A stretch of 64,000 bases of DNA, taken from positions 1-64,000 of the forward strand of contig JBBQBH010000010.1 in NCBI GenBank assembly GCA_038317345.1. Direction: 5' to 3'. The notes under the pieces are model-generated. The model saw only the letters and a program-made list of their open reading frames with translations. It did not search any database and was not told where the DNA came from. Below, one piece after another: positions 8,460 through 16,405 of this stretch. A program made the position numbers and the translations under genes. Within the stretch, counting starts at the first letter, position 1. Every line of letters starts with the position of its first letter. Source of the DNA: Mayfieldus sp038317345. Its GTDB lineage: Bacteria; Actinomycetota; Thermoleophilia; Solirubrobacterales; 70-9.

Positions 8460-8540
8460 GTCGGACCTCCGATCGAGGACGGCTCAAACCGGGTAAAGAT
8501 GGGACAATCTGCCTCCGACGGAAAAGCGAGAAGGATCGCG

Positions 8541-10007
8541 ATGGCGACCGCACAGACGCAAGAGCAGAAGCTTCTGATCGGCGGAGAATGGGTCGCCGCG
8601 AGCGCGGGACGCAGCTTCGAGAGGCGCGACCCCTACACCGGTGAGGCGGCGACCAGCGCCGCCGCCGCGGGCCGCGAGGACGCACGCGCCGCAGCCGAGG
8701 CGGCCGCGGGTGCCTTCGAGGAGTGGTCTTCGACCCCGCCTGCAAAGCGCCGCGAGCTGCTTCAGAGGGCGTCGAAGCTGCTGCGCGAGCGCGGCGAGGA
8801 GATCGCCGCCACGGTCACCGCGGAGACCGGAGGGACCTTCGGCTGGGGGATGTTCAACGTCGACCTGGCAGCGGGGATGCTCGGTGAAGCGGCCGCCCAG
8901 GCCTACGCGGCAACGGGTGAGGTAATCCCCTCCGACGTTCCGGGCCTGACCGCGATGGGGGTTCGCCAGCCGGCCGGGGTCGTGCTCGGGATCGCGCCCT
9001 GGAACGCCCCGGTGATCCTCGGCGCCCGTGCGGTGGCGTCGCCGCTGGCCTACGGGAACACGGTGGTGCTCAAGGCTTCAGATGTCTGCCCCCGTAGCCA
9101 CGCCGCCGTCGCGACGGCGCTCGACGATGCCGGGCTACCCGCCGGGGTCGTCAACCTGCTCACGCACGAGGCGGATGACGCCGCCGACGTCGTCGACGAG
9201 CTGATCGCCCACCCGGCGGTGCGGCGGATCAACTTCACGGGCTCGACCCGGGTCGGGAGGCTGATCGCCGAAAACGCGGCGCGGCACCTGAAGCGTGTGC
9301 TGCTGGAGCTCGGCGGCAAAGCGCCGTTGGTGGTGCTCGCGGACGCCGATCTCGACGAGGCCGTCGCGGCGGCGAAGTTCGGGGCCTTCATGCACCAGGG
9401 GCAGATCTGCATGTCGACCGAGCGGATCGTCGTCGACGAGTCAGTCGCGGACCCGTTCACGTCGCGGCTCGGCGAGCGCGCCGCGGCGCTGAAGGTCGGC
9501 GACCCGCGCGATCCCGAGACCCAGGTCGGCCCGCTGGTCAACGAGGCGGCGATGATGCGGGTCACGGAGATGGTCGAGGACGCCGTCTCGAAGGGCGCCG
9601 AGGTCGTGACCGGCGGCGAGGCCGACGGTCCCTGCTTCAAACCCACAGTTCTCAGGGGCGTGACTTCAGACATGCGCGTCTACGAGGAGGAGTCGTTCGG
9701 CCCGATCGTCGGGATCATCCCGGTGGACGGCCCCGACGAGGCGGTGCGGGTCGCAAACGACACCGAGTACGGGCTCGCGGCCGCGGTCTTCGGCTCACAC
9801 GTTCCGAGCGCCCTCGACGTCGCCCGGCGGATCGAAAGCGGGATCTGCCATGTCAACGGGGCGACAGTCCACGACGAGCCGCAGATGCCCTTCGGGGGCG
9901 TCAAGGCAAGCGGCTGGGGACGGTTCGGCGGCAGGGCGGCGATCGAGGAGTTCACCGAGCTGCGCTGGATAACGGTCCAGCAGGGCTCGCGGCGCTACCC
10001 GATCTGA
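8541..10007 (+). CDS. NAD(P)-dependent aldehyde dehydrogenase (vanillin/salicylaldehyde dehydrogenase-like)
   Basis: Oxidises an aldehyde to the acid in the cytosol. From ATG 8541 the protein is 488 residues and shows the full ALDH pattern: GIAPWNAPV, INFTGSTRVGR for the coenzyme, general base Glu256 (LELGGKAP) and nucleophile Cys290 (GQICMST), with the usual 34-residue separation. The start was chosen because gagaagga lies just upstream; the longer frame from 8499 lacks a ribosome site. Overall character resembles aromatic-aldehyde dehydrogenases, but substrate is inferred. Its 3' end overlaps the convergent FAD-oxidoreductase gene by 13 nt. Confidence 0.93.
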   Translation: MATAQTQEQKLLIGGEWVAASAGRSFERRDPYTGEAATSAAAAGREDARAAAEAAAGAFEEWSSTPPAKRRELLQRASKLLRERGEEIAATVTAETGGTFGWGMFNVDLAAGMLGEAAAQAYAATGEVIPSDVPGLTAMGVRQPAGVVLGIAPWNAPVILGARAVASPLAYGNTVVLKASDVCPRSHAAVATALDDAGLPAGVVNLLTHEADDAADVVDELIAHPAVRRINFTGSTRVGRLIAENAARHLKRVLLELGGKAPLVVLADADLDEAVAAAKFGAFMHQGQICMSTERIVVDESVADPFTSRLGERAAALKVGDPRDPETQVGPLVNEAAMMRVTEMVEDAVSKGAEVVTGGEADGPCFKPTVLRGVTSDMRVYEEESFGPIVGIIPVDGPDEAVRVANDTEYGLAAAVFGSHVPSALDVARRIESGICHVNGATVHDEPQMPFGGVKASGWGRFGGRAAIEEFTELRWITVQQGSRRYPI

Positions 10008-11620
10008 TCAACCGCCCCCACGACCACCCCCGCGTCCTCCATGGCCGCCATCGCGGCGTTGCGCCCGTTAAGCGCAATCACCGAGCCGGCCGGATGGGTC
10101 GCGGCGCCGCAGAGGTAGAGCCCATCGACCGGGGTGCGGTGGTCGAGGCGGCGGTCCCACATCTGATTCGGCAGCGTCTCGCCCTGGAATATGTTGCCGC
10201 CACTGAGGCCGATTCGCTGCTCGATGTCGGGGGGGCCGAGAACGTCGACGTGCTCGACGCAGTCGCGGATGTCGGGGGCGTGCTCGGCGATCGCGTCGAG
10301 GATCAGGGCGCCGATCTCGTCGCGGCTCGAATCCCAATCGCCATCGGCGAGTGCGTAGGGCGCGTATTGGGCGAAGACGCTCATCGTGTGCTGCCCGGGC
10401 GGCGCCACCGATGGGTCGTAGGCGGTCTGGAAGTAGAGCTCGGCGAAGCCGAACCGTGGTTCGCCCCGCTGGCAGGCGTCGAAGGCCTCCTGCGCCGCTT
10501 CGGGCCCGGGCGTGATCGTGACCATCGCGCGGTGCGGCTCGACGGTGCCGGCGGCGCTGAACGTGGGCAGCCTCTGCAGGGCGGCGTTCAGCTTCACGAC
10601 CGGCGAGCGCACCTGCCAATCCTCGACCCGCTCGCGGAAGCCCGCCGGCAGATCGGAGGACCCGAGCATCGCCAGGGTTCGCTTCGGGTCGGCGTTCGAG
10701 ATCACGGCGGCGCTGCGGACGAGCTCGCCGCTCTCCAGCTCGACGCCCTCGCCGGGAACGATCCGAGCCACCGGGACACCGGCGGCGAGCACGGCGCCGG
10801 CGTCCTGCGCCGCCTGCGCGATCGCGAACGAGATCCTTCCCATGCCGCCCTCCACGTAGCCCCAGATCGATCCCTGCCCGAGCAGGTCGCCCTGGTGGTG
10901 CATCAGCTTCACCGAGGCTGTGCCGGGATCCCGCGGACCCGAGAAGGCGCCGATGATCCCCTGGCCGAACAGTGCGTGGACCAGGCGTTCGTCGTCCACG
11001 TAGCGCTCCAGGGTCTCGACGATCGAGTCCTCGAAGACGACCGAGATCATCTCCTCGTCGCCACCCATCGTCTCCTCCAGCTCGGCGCGGCTCGGTGACG
11101 AGCCGAGCCAGGTGTCGCCCCGCGTTCCGTGGCGCAGCGCGAGCCGAATCCGATTGAACAGATCCTCATAGGCGAGCAGGCCGCTGATGTCGGACTCCGA
11201 GAAGCCGTTCTCGCGCATGTGGGCGACGGTGGCCTCGTCATCGATGAACTCGGCAAACGAGGTTCCGTCCGCGAACGGGCACCAGAGGTTGGGGTCGGCG
11301 GCGAGGACTCGGTAGCCATGGCCCGCCAGCCCCAGCTCGCGGACCACGAGGTCGTCGAGCAGCCCGACCACGTAGGCGCAGGGGCTGACCAGAAAACGGT
11401 CGTCGGGGAACGGCTGCTCCATCGTGCAAGCTCCACCGAGCTGCTCGCGGCGCTCCAGCACCAATACCCGCTGCCCCGCCCGCGCAAGGTAGGCGGCGGC
11501 GGTCAAACCGTTGTGGCCCCCACCGACCACGATCGCGTCCCAGTCGCGCGCCGCAAGCTCGGAGACCGGGGCGGGAAGACCGACCTTGCCCATCACCGCG
11601 TTGACGTCGACCGGGCCCAT
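9995..11620 (-). CDS. FAD-dependent oxidoreductase, phytoene desaturase / PYROXD2-like
   Basis: 541-residue flavoprotein of the CrtI-like amine-oxidase superfamily. The N-terminal dinucleotide fold reads AIVVGGGHNGLTAAAYLARAG followed by VLVLERREQLGGAC. The C-terminal FAD motif is GLYLCGAATHPAGSV. Relatives include carotenoid desaturases/isomerases and the PYROXD2 group, whose substrates are mostly unknown; no carotenoid genes lie nearby, so the substrate is left open. The start ATG at 11620 was chosen because the longer open frame overlaps the neighbouring gene. An alternative ATG lies at 11593. The alkyltransferase-like gene is 13 nt upstream on the same strand. Confidence 0.9.
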   Translation of the reverse strand: MGPVDVNAVMGKVGLPAPVSELAARDWDAIVVGGGHNGLTAAAYLARAGQRVLVLERREQLGGACTMEQPFPDDRFLVSPCAYVVGLLDDLVVRELGLAGHGYRVLAADPNLWCPFADGTSFAEFIDDEATVAHMRENGFSESDISGLLAYEDLFNRIRLALRHGTRGDTWLGSSPSRAELEETMGGDEEMISVVFEDSIVETLERYVDDERLVHALFGQGIIGAFSGPRDPGTASVKLMHHQGDLLGQGSIWGYVEGGMGRISFAIAQAAQDAGAVLAAGVPVARIVPGEGVELESGELVRSAAVISNADPKRTLAMLGSSDLPAGFRERVEDWQVRSPVVKLNAALQRLPTFSAAGTVEPHRAMVTITPGPEAAQEAFDACQRGEPRFGFAELYFQTAYDPSVAPPGQHTMSVFAQYAPYALADGDWDSSRDEIGALILDAIAEHAPDIRDCVEHVDVLGPPDIEQRIGLSGGNIFQGETLPNQMWDRRLDHRTPVDGLYLCGAATHPAGSVIALNGRNAAMAAMEDAGVVVGAVDQIG

Positions 11621-11633
11621 CGGCCGATCCAGC

Positions 11634-11990
11634 CTAACGCGCCGGTGGAGATCCGCCCAGCGCCGCGACGTCAACCCAGGCCTGCTTGAGGTCGACCCGG
11701 GAGCCGCGAAACGGCACTCCTTCGGCTTCCAGCAGGCGCCGCTGCTCCGCCCCTTTTGGCAGCGATCCATCGGCGCGGACCACGCGCTGCCAGGGGACGC
11801 TGGGATCGTGACCGGCGGCGAGCACCGATCCCGCGTAGCGGGGTGCCTCCGGACTGAGGTCCCCGTAAGTGGTCACACAGCCCGGCGGGACCGATCGGAC
11901 CTTGCGGAGAATCTCGCCAGCCCGCGGCGAATCAGCCAACGTACCCGGCGCGTCGGCAATCCGCGGCAATAGCGTGCGAGCCCGGGTCAT
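11634..11990 (-). CDS. Alkyltransferase-like (ATL) DNA-binding protein, MGMT family
   Basis: 118-residue relative of O6-methylguanine-DNA methyltransferase. The family core is visible: VPPGCVTTYGDLS, YAGSVLAAG and the active-site loop. That loop reads PWQRVV instead of PCHRVV, so the alkyl-accepting cysteine is replaced by tryptophan. This is the hallmark of ATL proteins, which bind O6-alkylguanine and hand it to nucleotide excision repair without removing the alkyl group. ATG 11990 has a GAGG just upstream but overlaps the preceding gene by 59 nt. A TTG at 11939 would give 101 residues with an 8-nt overlap and keeps the domain intact. Confidence 0.85.
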   Translation of the reverse strand: MTRARTLLPRIADAPGTLADSPRAGEILRKVRSVPPGCVTTYGDLSPEAPRYAGSVLAAGHDPSVPWQRVVRADGSLPKGAEQRRLLEAEGVPFRGSRVDLKQAWVDVAALGGSPPAR

Positions 11991-12249
11991 CGAGCCTCGC
12001 GTGGGTGGCGCAGATGCTCTTGGCCCGCGCCCCGCAGGCATCGACGGGCTCCGCTCCCATGGCGCCGGGCACGATCGCGTAAATGCAACCGGGCGCCGGG
12101 GCCGGTCTCGAGTCACCCACTGTGGCGAGGATCAGCACCAGGACGGTGACCAGCGTAGCCGCGAGGGCGGCGATCGCCACATTGCGCTCGCGCCGGGTGA
12201 GGCGGCGCAGGGGCGTGTTCACACGCTGCCAGTGTCCCTCCAGAGGCAC
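11932..12249 (-). CDS. Small single-pass membrane protein with extracytoplasmic cysteines
   Basis: 105 residues from GTG 12249. A basic N-terminal segment (LRRLTRRER) precedes one membrane helix (VAIAALAATLVTVLVLILATV), then a short exported tail with four cysteines (GCIYAIV, DACGARA, SICATH, ADCRRAG), probably disulfide-bonded. A GTG at 12222 with GGAGGG upstream is an alternative start (96 residues). It overlaps the alkyltransferase-like gene in another frame. I do not recognise the family. The organised signal-anchor plus cysteine pattern argues that it is real. Confidence 0.6.
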   Translation of the reverse strand: MPLEGHWQRVNTPLRRLTRRERNVAIAALAATLVTVLVLILATVGDSRPAPAPGCIYAIVPGAMGAEPVDACGARAKSICATHARLDDPGSHAIAADCRRAGYVG

Positions 12250-12445
12250 AGCCTGGCCAGGTTAGCCGCTCCAGTCAACGGCAGCCCCTGACACTGAGGC
12301 CAAACCTCCCTGCCGATCTTTGTACCGCTGTACGTGGTGGGCTCTTGAGGATCCGGGCAGGGTGCGGGATGGCATCGGGCGGTCGATTTCAGGAGAGCGT
12401 CGTTGGAGCTCCGACTAGCCCTCGACTAGAAAGGAAATCTGGGCT

Positions 12446-13801
12446 ATGCACTGGTTGAGTCCAGGCGACAATTCTTGGCAGCTCACGGCGGCGACTCTGG
12501 TCGGCCTGATGAGCGTGCCCGGCCTTGTCGTCCTATATGGCGGCGTGATGCAGAAGCGCTGGTCGGTGAACTCGATGATGATGGCCTTCATCGCGTTCGC
12601 CTTGGTGCTGATCGTCTGGGTCTTGTTCGGCTACAAGATGGCCTTCGGACAACCGATGCACATCTTCGGTGCGGACAGCGGCTTCTTCGCCAATGCGTGG
12701 GGTAAGCCGGGTTCGATCCTGAGCAGCGACGCCCTGCTTAAGCAGGGGAACATCCCGAACGTTGGAGACGTGGTCTTCCCGCAGTCGACGCTGGCGTACT
12801 TCCAGTTCGTCTTTGCCGCGATCACCCCGATCCTGATGCTGGGCTCTGTCCTCGGCAGAATCAATTTCAAGGCCTGGATCCCGTTCGTGTTGCTTTGGTC
12901 GAGCATCGTCTACACGATCAACGCCTTCCTGATCTGGGGCGGCGGGTTCTTCTCTCAGCACGGCGCACTCGACTTCTCCGGGGGCTACGTGATCCACCTT
13001 TCCGCCGGGGTCGCGGGTTTCGTCGCAGCGGCGGTGGTCGGCCCACGCCTCCAACGCGATCGCGAGGTCGACGCGCCCAACAACCTGCTGATGGTCGCGA
13101 CCGGAGCGGGGTTGCTCTGGCTCGGCTGGAACGGGTTCAACGGAGGCGACCCGTACCTGGTCAACGACATCGCGGCGGCGGCGGTGCTGAACACGAACCT
13201 GTGCACCGCCGTGGCCTTCCTGGTCTGGGTCGCCTGGGACTACATCACCGGCCACAAGCCGAGCCTGATCTCGAGCGTCAACGGCATGATCACCGGCCTG
13301 GTCGCGATCACTCCCGCAGCTGGTTTCGTGAACGGCTGGGGTGCGATCGCAATCGGCACGATCGCGGCGACGGTCGTCTACTTCGCGCTCAACTACCTGA
13401 GCCGGGTGCAGCCGTTCCGCAACGTCGATGACACACTTGGCGTTGTGTACACGCACGGGTTCGCCGGCCTCTCCGGTGGCCTGCTGACGGGCGTCTTCGC
13501 CAACTCCGCGATGGGCTCCGCGCCGGGTCTGATCTCGGGCAGCTCACATCTGCTCAAGTGGCAGGCGCTCACGGCGCTCTGGGTCATCGTGTTCACAGCG
13601 GTGGTCACCTTCATCATCCTGCAGGTGGTCAAGGTCTTCGTGCCGCTGAGGATGGACGAGAAGGACATGGAGGAGGGCGACCTCGCGGTGCACGGACATG
13701 AGGTCTACCCGTCCGACGTCCCATCGCTCGCGTTCCCATCGGGAACGGAGGGCTACAGGCCAACGCCTCCGGCGGCACCTGTGCCGGAGGGCGGTACCTA
13801 G
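12446..13801 (+). CDS. amtB: Ammonium transporter
   Basis: 451-residue Amt/MEP/Rh channel that conducts ammonia/ammonium across the membrane, with about eleven helices. Conserved elements are seen: GVMQKRWSVNSMMMAF in the first helices, LDFSGGYVIHLSAGVAG with the structural Asp and first pore His, and THGFAGLSGGLLTGVF with the second pore His. A cytosolic tail of about 60 residues follows the last helix. The ATG has aaagga upstream. No PII (glnK) gene accompanies it, unlike the common arrangement; a strong terminator closes the unit. It probably works with gdhA and glutamine synthesis elsewhere in nitrogen supply. Confidence 0.97.
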   Translation: MHWLSPGDNSWQLTAATLVGLMSVPGLVVLYGGVMQKRWSVNSMMMAFIAFALVLIVWVLFGYKMAFGQPMHIFGADSGFFANAWGKPGSILSSDALLKQGNIPNVGDVVFPQSTLAYFQFVFAAITPILMLGSVLGRINFKAWIPFVLLWSSIVYTINAFLIWGGGFFSQHGALDFSGGYVIHLSAGVAGFVAAAVVGPRLQRDREVDAPNNLLMVATGAGLLWLGWNGFNGGDPYLVNDIAAAAVLNTNLCTAVAFLVWVAWDYITGHKPSLISSVNGMITGLVAITPAAGFVNGWGAIAIGTIAATVVYFALNYLSRVQPFRNVDDTLGVVYTHGFAGLSGGLLTGVFANSAMGSAPGLISGSSHLLKWQALTALWVIVFTAVVTFIILQVVKVFVPLRMDEKDMEEGDLAVHGHEVYPSDVPSLAFPSGTEGYRPTPPAAPVPEGGT

Positions 13802-13828
13802 GACGAAGCAGAGCCCGATACCCAAAGC

Positions 13829-13860
13829 AGACCGCCCCCGCCTTCGCGCGGGGGCGGTCT
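13829..13860. terminator. Rho-independent terminator after amtB
   Basis: Perfect 13-bp stem (agaccgcccccgc with gcgggggcggtct), six-base loop, then cgtttct on the plus strand. It lies between amtB and the convergent LysR gene and can act in both directions. Confidence 0.88.
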
Positions 13861-13877
13861 CGTTTCTAGGAGGCCCG

Positions 13878-14795
13878 CTAGCCGCCCGCCTGCTGGAAGC
13901 TGCGTGCGGCGCTTTGCAGCACCTCGAGCATCGTCGACACGGCCGGCATCACCGGCGTCCCTCGCGGTGTCGCCGCGAGCACGCTGCGCACCGGGCTCTG
14001 TGGATAGAGCGAGCGGATGGCGATGTCCTCGCGCACGGTCGAGAGCGCCAGCTGCGGGATCAGGGCGACGCCCACCCCGGAGGCGACGAGGCCCTGCACG
14101 GTCTGGTAGTCGTCGCTCTCGAACGAGACCCTGGGCTCGAAGCCGGCGGCGTGGCAGGAGCGCACGACGTGGCGCGCGCAGGGGCTCGAGGCGGACGTCT
14201 GAACCCAGGACTCCGACGCCAGGTCCTCAAGTCGCAGCTTCGACTTCGAGGCCAGCGCGTGGCCCTTGGGCAGCGCCAGGTGCATCGGGTCCTCGAGCAG
14301 CTCCAAGCGCCGCATTCCCGCCCCCAGCCCCTCGCTCACGCCCTGAAACTCGAACAGCAGCACAAGGTCGAACTCCCCCTCCCGAAGCCGGGGCGCGATC
14401 TCCTCCGGCTCTCCCTCGGCCAGCGTCAGCGTCACCAGGGGATGGGCTGCCCGGAAGGTCGCAACCGCGACGGGGATCAGGGTCGCGCCGGCGGTGGGAA
14501 AGGAGGCGATCCGCAGATGTCCGCCGCGGACGCCCGCGATCGCCGCGACCTCGGACTCGGCGACGTCGAGGCGGGCGAGAACCGCCTCCGCGTGCCCAAC
14601 CAGCACCTCACCGGCAGCCGTTGGCCGCACGCCGCGCCGGTCGCGTTCGATCAGCGTCACCCCGGTCTCCGCCTCCAGCGTCGCCACGGCCTGCGAGACG
14701 GCTGGCTGCGAGTAGGAGAGCGCGTCGGCCGCGGCAGAGAAGGAACCGCGCGCGGCGACCTCCCGCAGGATCTTCAATCGCCGGACATTGAGCAT
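13878..14795 (-). CDS. LysR-family transcriptional regulator
   Basis: 305 residues: an N-terminal winged helix-turn-helix (VRRLKILREVAARGSFSAAA, then SYSQPAVSQAVATLE and ETGVTLIERDRRG, about residues 1-60) and a periplasmic-binding-protein-like effector domain from about residue 90. The ligand is not apparent. The gene is divergent from the universal-stress-protein gene, and the 112-bp gap between them carries a 17-bp perfect palindrome with the T-N11-A signature of LysR operators. The protein therefore probably controls itself and its neighbour. Confidence 0.94.
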   Translation of the reverse strand: MLNVRRLKILREVAARGSFSAAADALSYSQPAVSQAVATLEAETGVTLIERDRRGVRPTAAGEVLVGHAEAVLARLDVAESEVAAIAGVRGGHLRIASFPTAGATLIPVAVATFRAAHPLVTLTLAEGEPEEIAPRLREGEFDLVLLFEFQGVSEGLGAGMRRLELLEDPMHLALPKGHALASKSKLRLEDLASESWVQTSASSPCARHVVRSCHAAGFEPRVSFESDDYQTVQGLVASGVGVALIPQLALSTVREDIAIRSLYPQSPVRSVLAATPRGTPVMPAVSTMLEVLQSAARSFQQAGG

Positions 14796-14803
14796 AAGGA
14801 CAG

Positions 14804-14820
14804 CTTATCTCACAGATAAG
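14804..14820. promoter_or_regulatory. Probable LysR operator palindrome
   Basis: Perfect inverted repeat cttatct-cac-agataag, AT-rich in a GC-rich background. It contains T-N11-A, the LysR-family binding core. It sits 8 bp upstream of the regulator's start and 87 bp upstream of the stress-protein start, a normal place for an autoregulatory site in a divergent unit. Confidence 0.65.
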
Positions 14821-14907
14821 TAATAGAAGTTGTACTAATGCAGGGAGGTGTGCCACGCTCGTCGTAACTTCGCTTTGAAAAGTTTGACCGAAGAAGGAGC
14901 AGGTTCT

Positions 14908-15606
14908 ATGACCCCCCGAATCATCGTTTCCTATGACGACTCCGACAACGACCGCGACGCGCTGACGCTGGGTCGTCTGCTCGCGGTCTCCGGCGCCGAC
15001 CTCTCGCTCGCCTACGTCCGCCACTCCCAGCTTCCAGAGCAGGATCGCGAAGCCGACGAGAAGCGCCAGGCGGAAGAGCTGCTCGAGCGCGGGGCGCGCG
15101 AGATCGGCGCCCCCGACATGCCCCGTCACGTGGTCTTTCACGCATCGACCGGCGAGGGCCTGACCGAGCTCGCGGAGAGCGAGCACGCCGACGTGGTCGT
15201 GTTCGGCTCCGACTACCGCACCGCCGCCGGAACCGTCCAGCCCGGGACCTCGGCTCAGCGAATGCTGAGTGGCGGCTCGACCGCGGTCGCCGTTGCACCG
15301 GCGGACCTCCGCTCCCATCCCTCGGTGAAGGTCGCCCGAATCGGCGTCCTTGCCGAAGGCGACGACGCCGCTCAGGAGACTGCGAGCACGCTTGCGAGCG
15401 CACTGGGCGCCACGGTCACCGACGCCGAGGACGAATCGGCGGATCTGCTCGTCGTTGGCTCACGCGAGGGCACGCCCGAAGGTCGGGTCGAGCTGAGCGC
15501 CAGCGCCGAGTACGGCATCGCAACCGCGACGTCGCCGGTATTGGTCGTGCCCCGTGGCACGGCGGTTCGCTTCGCGGCTCCTGCGCCGGCCCTCTCAGGC
15601 GCCTAA
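14908..15606 (+). CDS. Universal stress protein (UspA family), two-domain
   Basis: 232 residues. The N-terminal Usp domain (residues 1 to about 135) begins MTPRIIVSYDDSD and ends with the nucleotide-loop pattern GTSAQRMLSGGSTAVAVAP. A second, shorter Usp-like repeat follows (VKVARIGVLAEGDDA to SPVLVVPRG) and lacks a full ATP loop. Such proteins bind ATP/AMP and act in stress or dormancy responses. The start was placed at ATG 14908 because gaaggagc lies just upstream; the frame stays open further back without a ribosome site. It is divergent from the LysR gene and probably regulated by it. Confidence 0.88.
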   Translation: MTPRIIVSYDDSDNDRDALTLGRLLAVSGADLSLAYVRHSQLPEQDREADEKRQAEELLERGAREIGAPDMPRHVVFHASTGEGLTELAESEHADVVVFGSDYRTAAGTVQPGTSAQRMLSGGSTAVAVAPADLRSHPSVKVARIGVLAEGDDAAQETASTLASALGATVTDAEDESADLLVVGSREGTPEGRVELSASAEYGIATATSPVLVVPRGTAVRFAAPAPALSGA

Positions 15607-15632
15607 GCGCTACTTATCCACGCCTCGGAACC

Positions 15633-15665
15633 GGGGTGAAGGCGTCCACTTGGCGTCTTCACCCC
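15633..15665. terminator. Hairpin between convergent genes
   Basis: Stem ggggtgaag / cttcacccc (9 bp, extendable inward with mismatches) and then gttgtcgttcc. It overlaps the stop codon of the minus-strand TIR-like gene and lies 27 nt past the stress-protein stop, so it may end both transcripts. The T-tract is weak. Confidence 0.55.
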
Positions 15666-16339
15666 GTTGTCGTTCCGGCCCGGCCCACCGCGTGTCGGAG
15701 TCGCTCGACGAGGGCGTCAATGGACGCGGGCTGTGCCGGATCGAGGCGGATCACGCCGAGTTCGCCCAGCTGTGGCGGCGGCGGCGGGTCTCCAAGCTGG
15801 GCGACGATCGCCCGGCCCCGGAGCGCACCCAGCGCCAACCCCGCCTCGAATAGCCATGACGGATCCGGGTCCGCTCCCTGGGCCACGAGGATGACGGCGC
15901 CGACACCGAGGTCGTGCGAGGTCCCGCCGACGACCATCGCGCCGGCGAGGATGCGCGCCCGCAGCGCCTCCCAATCCGCCACCTGCACCCCGGCTCGTTC
16001 GAGCAACTCGATCACCGCACGGCGGGCGGTGGGTGTCTGCGCCATCACCGCCACGCTGGCCGCCTGCGCGGCGATGCGCTCGATCAGGCGAGCCGTTGCG
16101 TCTTGCGCCGAGCGCTCCGCGTTATGCCACCCGCGGCCGACTGCGAGATCCGGCGCTGCGAGCTCGGGGCCTTCGAGGATCTGAAGGGTGCTCTCCTGCG
16201 GGTCCCACTCCTGGTCCCCCAACTCCACTGGGCCGCCTCGCTGCCATGGCTCGAGCACGGTGCGCCGCAGTGTTTCCTCGTCGAGGTTGAATGCCGAAGC
16301 CCGCCGGAACCCCTGGCGCAGCTCGACATGGAAGGGCAT
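15659..16339 (-). CDS. Protein with a C-terminal TIR-like nucleotide-binding domain (CAP12/PCTIR-like)
   Basis: 226 residues. The N-terminal ~85 residues contain no motif that I recognise. From about residue 90 the chain reads like the TIR-like domain found in CBASS and Pycsar effectors: AVMAQTPTARRAVIELLERAGVQ, then GVGAVILVAQGA, SWLFEAGLALGALRGR, and ELGVIRLD. In that family the FE-G motif supplies the catalytic glutamate of an NAD-cleaving fold, and a Glu is kept here. No cyclase or other defence partner is adjacent; metF lies divergently 66 nt upstream. The assignment rests on pattern resemblance only. Confidence 0.6.
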   Translation of the reverse strand: MPFHVELRQGFRRASAFNLDEETLRRTVLEPWQRGGPVELGDQEWDPQESTLQILEGPELAAPDLAVGRGWHNAERSAQDATARLIERIAAQAASVAVMAQTPTARRAVIELLERAGVQVADWEALRARILAGAMVVGGTSHDLGVGAVILVAQGADPDPSWLFEAGLALGALRGRAIVAQLGDPPPPPQLGELGVIRLDPAQPASIDALVERLRHAVGRAGTTTG

Positions 16340-16405
16340 GCGGCGATGCTACGCAACAGCCCAACCGGCGGGCGGGGCCGAATCCGCTCCTCTACCCTGC
16401 CCAGG

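Noticed and set aside
15613..15622. DnaA-box-like ttatccacg
   Set aside because: A single isolated match, far from dnaA, without neighbouring boxes or an AT-rich unwinding region.
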